64,000 bases of DNA, taken from the NCBI GenBank assembly GCA_030847615.1, contig JAUMIR010000001.1, forward strand, positions 367,776,687 through 367,840,686. Reading direction: 5' to 3'. The stretch is from Gambelia wislizenii (taxonomy: Eukaryota; Chordata; Lepidosauria; Squamata; Crotaphytidae). Shown here in pieces: positions 57,901-64,000 of this stretch. Under the pieces are notes generated by a model. The model saw only the letters and a program-made list of their open reading frames with translations. It was not told where the DNA came from and ran no database searches. A program made the translations under genes and the position numbers. Position 1 is the first letter of the stretch, and every line of letters begins with the position of its first letter.

Positions 57901-60900
57901 ACAGGGGCTTCAGAAGCCCCCGTCGCCACTCCCCTCGCTGCCTTGGGAAGCCCCTCGCTGCCTTGGGAAGGGACTGGGGTGGAGAACGGGAGGGAGGGAG
58001 GCTTTCCACCCCCCCCTTCCCAAGGCAGCAATGGGTTTCGTGAGAAATTCCATGAAGGAAGCAAATGGCCTACATAACATTCATCCCACAAAGCTAAATG
58101 CAGCCCACTAGTTACATATGGTGGCCCATTCAGGGCTCATCCAGAGCTTGGAATAATTAATTAAAAAATAATTCATACCCCAATGTGTTAAAATGTTCAA
58201 TAATAATATTTAACTTGGTTATTTTAATCACTAAATACTGATGTTATTTTTGAAAAAAAGGTTAACATTTCTCACTACTTTAATCTTCACTGGCTATTTG
58301 TAGTCATGTTAGATGATTTTTAATTTAATGATGTGATCAATGGATCAATCAAGTTGTATCAATATTTAAAAACAATTTAAGCAAATCAAATTAAAATGCC
58401 TTGAACTATTTAAGATTGTAAGTTTTATGGGGTCTGGGGGTAGCAATCCTCTTTTTTTGTGGCCAGCCTAGGACAACGCTTTTATTTTAGATCATAATAC
58501 CATACTTGTTTGGAGAGTGTCACAACTTTTGGAACTCAGCTATAGGGAAAATAGCTCAGCCATAATTTATTGCTAGGGCTGGTATGCACTGAAGTTCTGC
58601 TTTTCTGGGCTTGTGGTGCTATCTACCCTTGCAGCAAAATGTTAGCCATGGTTAGATTATGTATTTTTGTTGAAAAGTCTAACATTTTCCTCTGGTAGCT
58701 GTATATCTACTTTAGATGGCTTTTTAAATCACTGGGGAGCAGAGAAAGAAGTGAAGTGGTACTAATATTACTAATAAAACCCAGACACACTTAATACTAG
58801 ACCTGTCACGTTGCAGAAAAGATGCAGTTTGATACCACCTTAACTATCATGGCTCCTTCCTATGGAATCCTGGGATTTGTAGTTTGTTGTGGAATCAGCA
58901 CTCTCTGCAGAGGTGGCTAAATATCTCACAAAACTACAAATCCCAGAATTCTATAACATTGAGCCATGGCAGTTAAAACGGTGTCAAACTACATTATTTC
59001 TGCAGTGTGAATTTTTAAATGTTACACCTGTATCCCTTCAGAGAAGATGAAATTGCCCTCCACAAACCACCAGGAACATGCCAGTAAGCGCAGGCTATCC
59101 TCTGTGGCATAGAATATGGAAGATACTTTTCTGGATTACAACTCTTAGAACAGAACTCCCAGCCTGGCCATGCTGGCTGGAGAGTTTTGAGAGTTGTAGT
59201 CTAACAAAGTAACTTCTCCAAGCTCTGATTGATCTCAATATAAGGTTGAGGTTGAAAGTGTATATGCACGTACCTAGGAGTAAGTCCCCTTGAATTCAGC
59301 ATAGCTTACTTTTGATTAGATGTGCATAAGACTGTGCTGCATGTGATACTACACTGTCTGATCAGCTCTATGATTGCAATCCTATGTACACTTCACAGAA
59401 TCACAGAATCACAGAATTGCAGAGTTGGAAGAGACCACGAGGGCCATCCAGTCCAACCCCCTGCCATGCAGGAAATCACGATCAAAGCATCCCCGACTGT
59501 AACTTGCTTCATCCTTAAGACTCAAGATGACAAAGTTTCCATTTACAACACCACATCCAAGTAAAAATCAGAGTGAAATGCTCAGATTGAACATTTTCAA
59601 AATATTTATGCCGGCCTCCCAAGGACCAGCCCAAACTTCATTGGGAATAAATCCCAAGAAACTCAGTGGGTCTTAGGCTGGACAAACAGGCATATGATCA
59701 TTCTGTATAAGCCTGTAGTATTCTGTCCCTAGAGAAAATAGGAGGAAAAACACTAAGGGGTTGTCCACATGGTGAAAATACCCCTCATAGAATTCACTCA
59801 GAAAATGAGCTGTCTTAATGGGATCCTGCATTGTCTCATCGTACTGTGAAGGGGGGGGGGAGGAAAAACTACACAAGAAAAGCCTTTGCAGCTTTTCCCA
59901 GCTTTAAAAAAACTCCAGAGATATACGCATCTTCGCTTGTTAAGACACGTGATTCAATATGAATTGCTTCCCCATGAAGGATATAGTGCAAACCTGATTG
60001 GCTGGACGAGCGCAGGGGGAGGGGCTGGGTTACGGGGCAAGTGCCCGCTGCTGCCATGTTGAATTTTTGCTTTAGCAAGTGATTGCTAAACTGATAAAAA
60101 GGAGGTTTGTGCTATCTTTTTTCTTTTTCTTTTTGGGTAAAGGTGAAATATTACTTGTGTGCACCACAGAAATAGTTTTGGTTTTTTTTAAAGGTTGGCA
60201 GCAGCAGATTTAAAAATGAGAGTAATCACTCATGGCTACCATCTCAGATACAGACATGTGGGGTTTATGGGGGCTGTAAAACCATTAAGACAGGTCCCAG
60301 CTGCTGTGACTTGCTATTATTGTGGAGCAGTCTGGTGTTTTTTTCCCTTCATGCAGACTTGGCCTAAGAATGTTGTTTTCCCCCTCCCTGTTGCTTAAAG
60401 TTCAAATGAATCTGCAAAAAAAATTAAAAATCTTTGAACTGTCTACCCTCATCCTGTTCCACTGCCTTTAAACTCTTTTAGAAAAAAAAAAGCTCTTTCT
60501 TTCTAGCAGGAGTTATCTGCTATATACCTTGTGATATAGTAAATGCATGTGAACTCACTTTTCTACAAGTGCTGGTAAAACAGGGGTTGATGTCAGATTG
60601 CTTCTTCCATTGGATGACTCAGACTGTGAATAGAGATTATTCAGTTTTATTCAGATATCAACATCATAAATCAGACAAGCACAGTCCAGCCTTCAGACTT
60701 CATGTGGGTCACTAAGCTGTTGTCCCAGACCCCAGCCCTTAACTCCTCCAGATATCCCAGACTACCCCCTTTTCTGGTCTAAAAGGGAGCAAATTGTTGC
60801 TGTTGGAAGCCTCAACAAATGGCATTTTACAAAAGGTTGCAGGTTCCTATTGTATCAAAATTTTACAATAGGATGTAAGGCTCTTATTGTATCATGTAAA

Positions 60901-63680
60901 AAAACCCCAATTTTTCAAAACCAGAAGGAAGCTTCCAGCCACTTTTCTTGGTCTTTTGACATTTTTGACAGGCCATGCCCCCCTGCCCCCTGGAGGATCC
61001 TGAACCTGGTGCAGTTGCCAACCCCCAACATAAGCTGTGTTTCCTATATAAAAAGGTATTTAATGTACATCAAACATTTTCTTACCCTCAAAACACAAAC
61101 TGTGTTTTCTGAAAAATGGATATGATCTCCATGAGTTGCAATTTCCAAATGTGAATCCAATAATATTTTTTTAAAGTACATTGCTCAACTAGCCCCAAGA
61201 TATTTCCACAATGTGTGAAACAATGTGCATGTATTTGTGTGACAGTATTTAAAAGGTTCATGTCTATAAAATATAAATTTACCAGAGAAGACGGAACTAA
61301 AGGTACAGGTGATGTGCCAGGTGATTGGCCTGGAAGCTCAAATTTTGACACAACAGCAACACTGACTCTTCTTCGAGGCATCTATAATAAAAAATAAATT
61401 TCATTATACAAGTGTCAGAAAGTGATATCTTCACAAGATGTATTTTATTAGAGCCTTTGTGGCCTGATTTTACCCCAAGATGTACATGTACATAATTTAA
61501 ACTCTTTTTAATTTTGTTGTTACCACGCCTTACACCCCCAGCCTCCAATATTTCATAATTTGGCAATATTGGACATTCTCACAAGGTCTAGGTAGACCAG
61601 GGCAGACCAAAAGTGGGTTCAAGTGAAGGTCACTCAGGACCTAACAAAGATGTCTTGGAAAATCCCAACAGACACGCCCAAGACGGAATTAAGCAAAACC
61701 CCTTAGTATCACAGTCATCAAGGTGAAATGTGCTAATCCCCTCATGGATGCTCTTGGCTATGAGTCATACTCCAAAACAAACAGTGACCGGAAACCCCAT
61801 TATCCACAAAATGTCTTTCCTCCCACCTACCCTCTCCCACAATAAGAGGCTGCCATAAACCCATCTACCTTAATATCTTAGCCATTAGCAGCAATTCATG
61901 AATTTGTGGGTTCTTTTGTTTAACTGTGGAAAACCCATCTAAGCATTGTTTTACACTCAAACATCCCTCCAGAATACAAAATTGGGTATAAGTATTAGCC
62001 CCATATAACAGCCAAGTATGCACAGTTCTTCTGACACCATCATTCTGCTGGCTTCCTGTGTCACCCTCAGTTTCACATCCGAGTCTTCTTTGCTGCACAA
62101 ACGTCTGCTCTTCAGGACTGGTAAATATCGCCCATGCTTCCTTGGATTTATTCCTCTATCCAAATCTTTCTGCCTTAATTCTTTGTTAGCCTTAGGTAGT
62201 ATCTTGTGAACATGAATGCATGTGTGAATGCTTCCGTGTTTATCTTCCAATAAAAAACATTTTTATTTAATTTAAACTCATTCTCTGCTGTGAGTACTGG
62301 TATACTCAGGTGCAAAGGTCCCACAAGGTACCTCTTGCAGCCATACCTTTGAGCCAATTAAAATTCCTCAATTTAATATAATTTGATGTCCCAAGTAGGT
62401 CTCCACAGACCTCACCAATTCAGGTAACAATCTCATGAGGAAAGCGAAAAGTGTTTTGGTTTTTTTTTTTGGTGTTATCACTAAATATCATTAGAAAGGC
62501 AACTCAATATATACATGTGGTTTTCTGTAATTTCCCTCACTTTTATAACATTTTAATATTTCACCTCAATGATATCCTCTAAATATTTTACACAAGTTGC
62601 AAATCAACAAAATACCCAATAGAATCCAAAAAAAAGGAAGAACTAAAATGTAAAGCAATATCAGTATAACCAAAATAAAACCAGCATAGAATCGGCTCAG
62701 GATCAGCACAAAAATGAGCCAACAAAACCAGCCTAAATACTAATATGGGAGAAATAATTAATGTCAAAGAGCTAAAATGCACTGTATAATTTAAGTAAAG
62801 GCCTGCAAGATTAAAGAGCTCTTCAGCTGATGCCCTATGTAGTCACCATCTGAGCTTCTCTAAGGATGGCATGGCATTCCATTACAAGGACACCCTATCC
62901 CAAGTGGCCACTTCATTAAGTGAGGGAAACCTGGAGAAGAATACCAGCATCATGGGTCTGGTCATGGGTCATGGACCCTGGGACTTTTTCTTTCTTTCTT
63001 TTTTTTAGTCATGGGCATTTGCACATACAGCCTTCACTAAACAGTGCATTGGAATTTGGAAGAGTACCTTTCCAACAGAAAGAGACATGGATCTTGATGT
63101 TCGGGGCACACCATCTTCTGTATGGAAAAAAAAATATAAAACAAACCCAGCAGAAAATAATTGTTAGAAAAACATGAATGCCACCATTGAAATGCTAACT
63201 AGGACAATTTATCTATCAATATTTTATACTGAAAAGGATGTACATGTAAAGCAACACTGTGTAAAACAATGAGTTATTCCTTTTTGTTACAACAAAATGC
63301 GTGGAAAAAATTCAATACATTGCAGTCTGATATCTTAATAACTAATTGCTGATTTACTTCTAAACAGACTCTCATACTCAATTTTTCAGAAAAAATATTT
63401 AAACCAAGATGATCAATGTTGTTGAACAAGAGCACAGAATTCTGTTTTGCTGGTGTAAAATTGTAATAATCTGCGCTTCAGGTTCAAAAAGCAATACAGA
63501 AATGTGCTTTTAAATTTTGGAGAGACAGACTGTATTACCAGGGGAGCCATAGCTTCTGCTAGAATTTTGACTAGCAAGTTTTTTATATTCCATCAGCTCA
63601 GCATGATCCTTTTCATATGTTCTCTTCAAATTCTCCACATACTGCATCATAACTTCAGTGGCCTTTGACATGCGTTTCTC
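39041..63680 (-). CDS. IRAG1: IRAG1 (MRVI1), C-terminal part, seven exons; 5' end outside the window
   Basis: IRAG1 is the cGMP-kinase substrate that binds the IP3 receptor on the endoplasmic reticulum and damps calcium release. Exons 63680-63539, 63117-63068, 61381-61283, 60623-60559, 50942-50823, 43557-43429 and 39290-39041 join in frame with GT/AG sites (855 nt, 284 residues plus TAA). Visible parts, numbered from the first in-window codon: coiled coil 4-38 ([20 protein letters not shown]); Ser/Arg linker; [11 protein letters not shown] at 65-75 with a basophilic kinase site at Ser71; acidic stretch about 171-196; tail membrane anchor about 224-245; short C-tail ending HDQRTE. The order and motifs match mammalian IRAG1. 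The paralogue IRAG2 (LRMP) is less likely because of the RRRVSVAVV block and the LYVE1 neighbour. Confidence 0.95.
39291..40078. other. IRAG1 intron, no feature recognised
   Basis: AT-rich intron without an exon or repeat that I can name. Confidence 0.4.
40079..40320 (-). mobile_element. CR1-type LINE 3' end
   Basis: Plus strand starts ATAGAATCATAGAGTTGGAA and contains AGATGGCCATCCAGCCTCTG and CAGGAAGTTCTTCCTAATG: a minus-strand CR1 tail. Confidence 0.88.
40878..41360. repeat. Half of a pogo-type MITE with CACT and GGGAT low-complexity runs
   Basis: The left end CAGTCCTTCCTCAACATTTG after TA resembles pogo MITE ends, but no right end was found. (CACT)n at 40948-40967 and again near 41033, then (GGGAT)n at 41336-41356. 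Confidence 0.45.
41855..42687. mobile_element. Non-autonomous DNA transposon family A, copy 1
   Basis: Inverted ends GGGTCGTTTACACAGG and CTGTGTAAACCGGCCC, flanked by TTA on both sides. The left 200 bp (AAATATTCCCCTAAATATAC, CCTCATTCAGAAGGGGGGAA) is shared with 48485-49537, while the middle differs. A poly(A) run is at 42197-42214 and CT/GA-rich sequence at 42365-42437. A 3-bp TTA duplication points to PIF/Harbinger. Confidence 0.75.
43158..43411. mobile_element. pogo-type MITE
   Basis: 254 bp, ends CAATAGGACCCCTGAACCC and ATATGGGGGACCTACTG, TA on both sides. The right edge lies 18 bp from an IRAG1 exon donor. Confidence 0.82.
43429..43557 (-). CDS. IRAG1: IRAG1 exon with acidic stretch
   Basis: 129 nt. 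It encodes [20 protein letters not shown] and then an acidic run to SDDEISKEH. The acceptor is weak (CACACATAAAG) but the frame and phases fit exactly. Donor GTAAGA. Confidence 0.95.
44130..44400 (-). mobile_element. LINE or SINE tail, minus strand
   Basis: Starts with (TTTA)n and TACCCCGCTCTTCAGCC, then AGAGCGGCTTACAAATTG and, at 44300-44400, GATGGAAGGCTGAGTGAACC and ACCACTGCGCCACCAGG. Resembles squamate L2-linked repeats. Class uncertain. Confidence 0.45.
44405..44583. mobile_element. Hairpin-rich MITE, second copy (inverted)
   Basis: Inverted orientation relative to 6725-6923. All three internal hairpins are kept: 44462-44493 (with AGCGGTACTG / CAGTACCGCT), 44493-44517 (GGGCGT / ACGCCC) and 44527-44548 (AGCCTCGC / GCGAGGCT). 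The right end CCGAAAAAGTCC is intact, the left end is decayed. Confidence 0.8.
44600..44870 (+). repeat. Unclassified dispersed repeat, copy 2
   Basis: Partner of 18395-18640, same orientation, beginning just right of the hairpin MITE. Shared blocks include GCATATTGTTAGTTTTGGATAA-like and TTATTTCTGCCTCTGGTACC. Confidence 0.6.
45311..45808. mobile_element. Penelope-like inverted terminal-repeat palindrome
   Basis: Two arms of about 180 bp in inverted order (left about 45311-45490, right 45586-45808) around a 95-bp spacer 45491-45585. The inner 55 bp of the arms match with one mismatch. AT-rich direct repeats (AAAATATTAAAAT) flank it at 45277 and 45810. Each arm holds a hammerhead-like motif. 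Confidence 0.8.
45673..45716 (+). other. Hammerhead-ribozyme-like core, best copy
   Basis: CTGAAGA at 45677-45683, GAAAC at 45704-45708 and GTC at 45709-45711 all fit the hammerhead core. Stem I can form four pairs (TTCT with AGGA, one G-U). Stem II is GCC with GGT. Stem III is only AC/GT without a loop, as in minimal hammerheads that work as dimers. One extra T lies between the core and stem II. Confidence 0.6.
46120..46960. repeat. GC-rich unclassified block, possibly LTR-derived
   Basis: GC-rich segment with an inverted pair CCAATCAGGGCAG / CTGCCCTAATTGG (46285-46316), a 10-bp hairpin ATTGACCAGC / GCTGGTCAAT (46745-46770) and CAATAAAGTTGTGGCC near 46820, like an LTR polyadenylation region. 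No retroelement protein motif was found. Confidence 0.35.
47395..47559. mobile_element. pogo-type MITE, short
   Basis: Ends AGTAAAACCCCTTATC and GGATAAAAGGGTCTTTCTTACT, the latter in inverted order; interior CATGGGGAGTCTTGGAAC. Non-coding. Confidence 0.65.
47700..47920. mobile_element. Penelope-like inverted terminal-repeat pair
   Basis: Head-to-head arms: the minus arm has CTGAAGA (complement at 47773-47779) and the plus arm has CTGAAGA at 47788-47794, GAAAT at 47815-47819 and GTC at 47820-47822. The outer parts CTAGAAGAGTTTATTCCTC and ACTCTTCTAGAACACGG are inverted copies. It ends with GCCGTTAAAGCCTTCGAC. Confidence 0.72.
48314..48484 (-). mobile_element. tRNA-derived SINE, split by family A transposon
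   Basis: Same family as 9570-9762: AGGAGGTTTGCAATTGCCTT and GAGATTTGAACCCTG. Resumes at 49538-49595 (CTGGTCTCTGGGAGTCC ... ACTTAAACCACTGTACC). Confidence 0.75.
48485..49537. mobile_element. Non-autonomous DNA transposon family A, copy 2
   Basis: Begins GGCTGCGTTTACATGG and ends CCGTGTAAGTGCAGCC, with CTG duplicated on both sides. Removing it restores the SINE sequence ACCCTGGTCTCTGGG. The first 200 bp are shared with 41855-42687. (TG)n at 48912-48942. Confidence 0.8.
50283..50515 (-). mobile_element. 5S-rRNA-derived SINE
   Basis: Minus strand. The plus strand shows GTCTCCCATCCAAGTTCTAA and CTTAGCTTCCGAGATTAGAC (complement of the 5S control region) and GGAATACTCAGAGGTGG. Same family as 30786-31735. 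Confidence 0.85.
50823..50942 (-). CDS. IRAG1: IRAG1 exon, linker
   Basis: 120 nt between acceptor ATCGGTTAG and donor GTAAGA. It encodes [20 protein letters not shown], then [19 protein letters not shown]. It enters with one base completing Asn and leaves with GG completing Gly. The acceptor lacks a good pyrimidine tract. Confidence 0.93.
51723..51808. mobile_element. pogo-type MITE, left part (split by the RTE-like LINE)
   Basis: CAGTGGGCCTTGGTATCC after TA, reaching GTGGATACTCAAGTCCATTG. The other part is 56061-56219. GACA at 51805-51808 and 56061-56064 is the target duplication of the LINE. Confidence 0.82.
51844..53152 (-). pseudogene. RTE-like LINE: late reverse transcriptase, C-terminal domain, zinc finger
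   Basis: Two overlapping minus-strand frames (53152-52325 and 52470-51844). The first has [20 protein letters not shown] and the catalytic [15 protein letters not shown] (FADD-type box with Thr for Ala), then [20 protein letters not shown]. The second has [20 protein letters not shown] and the CX2C...H...C finger ending [18 protein letters not shown]. The frame change near 52470-52325 breaks the protein. Confidence 0.88.
53185..53658 (-). pseudogene. RTE-like LINE: early reverse transcriptase
   Basis: Encodes [34 protein letters not shown] and [19 protein letters not shown], reverse transcriptase blocks before the catalytic box. The frame is lost at a poly(A) slip (T run at 53216-53224). Confidence 0.88.
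53890..55005 (-). pseudogene. RTE-like LINE: AP-type endonuclease
   Basis: Encodes [20 protein letters not shown], then [32 protein letters not shown] and the catalytic [10 protein letters not shown], all motifs of exonuclease-endonuclease-phosphatase-type LINE endonucleases. The N-terminal start ([15 protein letters not shown]) lies beyond the CR1 insertion at 55231-55310. The first residues of the continuous frame (55074-55006) come from CR1 and are not LINE protein. Confidence 0.88.
54976..55229 (+). mobile_element. CR1-type LINE 3' end inside the RTE-like LINE
   Basis: Plus-strand CR1 tail with CAAGCTCCAGGAACAGAGAT, ACAGAGGCTGGATGGCCATC and CAATTCTATGATTCTATGA at its end. It is the youngest of three nested insertions here. 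Confidence 0.9.
56061..56219. mobile_element. pogo-type MITE, right part
   Basis: GACAATGGCATAGTAAAATGG-like start continuing the family interior (TGGTGTCCCTTATATAAAAT) to the right end TAGAGAAGGCCAACTG. Completes 51723-51808. Confidence 0.82.
56220..57430. other. IRAG1 intron, no feature recognised
   Basis: AT-rich with a poly(T) tract at 56458-56470. 57297-57330 (GATTTTCCTTGGGTTTTTTCC) may be a Penelope-repeat scrap. No exon. Confidence 0.35.
57432..58040. mobile_element. pogo-type MITE cluster with GC-rich interior
   Basis: Two left-end-like sequences, CAGTCGGCCCTCAACTTTCG at 57433 and CAGTCGTCCCTTCACATTCG at 57748, each followed by GGGTTAGGGGC and AGACCCCTGC. Between them the block CTAGGTCCTCCAG.ATGACTC appears in direct and inverted copies (57545-57745). 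The second runs into a C-rich segment with a duplicated CCCTCGCTGCCTTGGGAAG (57943-57979). No right end was identified. Confidence 0.6.
58041..58801. other. IRAG1 intron, no feature recognised
   Basis: AT-rich, no exon or named repeat. Confidence 0.4.
58802..59018. mobile_element. Palindromic MITE
   Basis: Inverted arms: CAGTTTGATACCACCTTAAC with TTAAAACGGTGTCAAACTAC, and CTGGGATTTGTAGTTT with AAACTACAAATCCCAG (exact complements). A well-formed hairpin of about 215 bp. Confidence 0.78.
59121..59236. repeat. Short palindromic repeat
   Basis: AGAACTCCCAGCCTGGCCAT with CTGGAGAGTTTTGAGAGTTG and a tail ACTTCTCCAAGCTC. Similar to 51272-51340 and 27495-27640. Confidence 0.55.
59395..59498 (-). mobile_element. 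CR1-type LINE 3' end, short
   Basis: Plus strand CACAGAATCACAGAATTGCAG, GAGGGCCATCCAGTCC and CATCCCCGAC. Only about 100 bp survive. Confidence 0.85.
59755..60378. repeat. Dispersed repeat family B, copy 2
   Basis: Partner of 9155-9569. Possible inverted ends GGGGTTGTCCACATGG (59759) and CATGCAGACTTGGCCTAAG (60350). Probably a non-autonomous DNA transposon. Confidence 0.5.
60559..60623 (-). CDS. IRAG1: IRAG1 exon, Ser-rich linker
   Basis: 65 nt, acceptor TATTCACAG, donor GTGAGT. It encodes [20 protein letters not shown] plus Glu and two bases of Asn, matching the mammalian SESPNG...LPALLEN segment. Confidence 0.96.
61283..61381 (-). CDS. IRAG1: IRAG1 exon with RRRVS site
   Basis: 99 nt, phase 0 on both sides, acceptor TTTTTTATTATAG, donor GTAAAT. 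It encodes [20 protein letters not shown] and then [13 protein letters not shown]. The RRRVS fits the consensus of cyclic-nucleotide-dependent kinases. IRAG1 is a known PKG-I substrate, but I cannot assign this serine to a numbered site. Confidence 0.97.
61518..62429 (+). mobile_element. Solo LTR, copy 2
   Basis: A 912-bp partner of 12857-13742, begins TGTTACC and ends GGTAACA. TATA-like GGGTATAAGTATTAG at about 61984 and AATAAA at 62249-62254 sit in the order promoter then polyadenylation signal expected of an LTR. No flanking duplication was found. Confidence 0.75.
63068..63117 (-). CDS. IRAG1: IRAG1 small exon
   Basis: 50 nt, acceptor TTTTCCATACAG, donor GTACTC. It encodes (E)[16 protein letters not shown], matching mammalian EDGVPRTARSMSLTLGK. 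Confidence 0.96.
63539..63680 (-). CDS. IRAG1: IRAG1 coiled-coil exon (first in window)
   Basis: 142 nt, acceptor TTCTTTGCAG, donor GTAATA. It encodes [40 protein letters not shown] and SRSYGSP: the end of the coiled coil in the region known to bind the IP3 receptor. Codons upstream of 63680 in that frame (MSAISSLQ) look exonic in mammals, but here a good acceptor lies at 63682-63681. The splice site is preferred, with the alternative left open. Confidence 0.95.
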
Positions 63681-64000
63681 CTGCAAAGAAGAGATGGCAG
63701 ACATACACTGAAGGACATTTTAAAAATCAATTAAATACCATCATGTAATAGTTTTTAGCAACTGGAATGGGAGGATCTGTCAGGGTTTTTTTCTCCATTT
63801 AATTTTTTTAAATTCTCAGATTTAATTCCCTGAAAGTGAAGAAATTCACACATTTTTGTAATTTCTGAAAAACAAACTGAAACAAAGATTTCCCCCATTT
63901 CCAATAGCCAAGTTCAAAATATACAGCTGTTTCTGGCATGGAGAACCTATACCCGCTTGCCAAATAGGTGTGAAAAAGGGGGGCTCTTAGAAAAAAAAAG
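63681..64000. other. IRAG1 sequence upstream of the first in-window exon
   Basis: Treated as intron. 63681-63704 could be coding if the acceptor at 63682 is not used. Otherwise AT-rich with nothing recognised. Confidence 0.5.

Overview
This is vertebrate nuclear DNA, most likely from a squamate reptile. It is AT-rich and intron-rich, with two split genes on the minus strand. It carries the repeat mix I associate with lizards and snakes: CR1 and L2 LINE fragments, an RTE-like LINE, tRNA- and 5S-derived SINEs, Penelope-like elements, a Ty1/copia remnant, solo LTRs, and many pogo/Tigger-type and other non-autonomous DNA transposons. Species cannot be named from the window. No prokaryotic-type gene, CRISPR array, tRNA gene or rRNA gene is present.

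Gene 1, complete, minus strand, 30260 to 2534: LYVE1, the lymphatic endothelial hyaluronan receptor. Six coding exons (30176-30260, 19966-20134, 17429-17568, 9827-10093, 5224-5302, 2534-2717) join in frame with GT/AG boundaries into 307 residues: signal peptide, six-cysteine Link domain, Ser/Thr-rich stalk, one membrane helix, and a basic tail ending in CLEAEV. Gene 2, partial (5' end beyond 64000), minus strand: the last seven coding exons of IRAG1 (MRVI1), 63680 to 39041. They encode 284 C-terminal residues, including a coiled coil, an RRRVS kinase-type site, an acidic stretch and a C-terminal membrane anchor. The LYVE1-IRAG1 neighbourhood matches the human 11p15.4 order, which supports both calls. 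The two genes run head-to-tail on one strand, about 4-9 kb apart depending on where the IRAG1 3'UTR ends.

Almost everything else is mobile DNA in introns and flanks. LYVE1 intron 4 (5303-9826) holds a CR1 tail, a hairpin-rich MITE and a copia remnant with a 418-bp LTR and a half-tRNA-iMet primer site. Intron 3 (10094-17428) holds a long hairpin, a solo LTR, a CR1 tail and a pogo-type MITE whose interior has become a GC-rich 63-bp minisatellite (15113-16355). Intron 1 (20135-30175) holds L2 fragments, SINEs, MITEs and a Penelope foldback. The intergenic segment holds a 5S-derived SINE split by a Penelope fragment, plus an L2 copy. IRAG1 introns hold a Tigger-like element split by a ~0.5-kb Penelope palindrome, and a nearly full-length RTE-like LINE (51809-56060) sitting inside a MITE and itself interrupted by CR1.

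The most interesting non-genic signals are hammerhead-ribozyme-like cores in the Penelope repeats (best preserved at 45673-45716), the cloverleaf-like MITE shared by 6725-6923 and 44405-44583, the copia-type primer site, and Tigger elements that look very close to mammalian Tigger1-type repeats. Clade names for repeats rest on remembered consensus features and were not searched.
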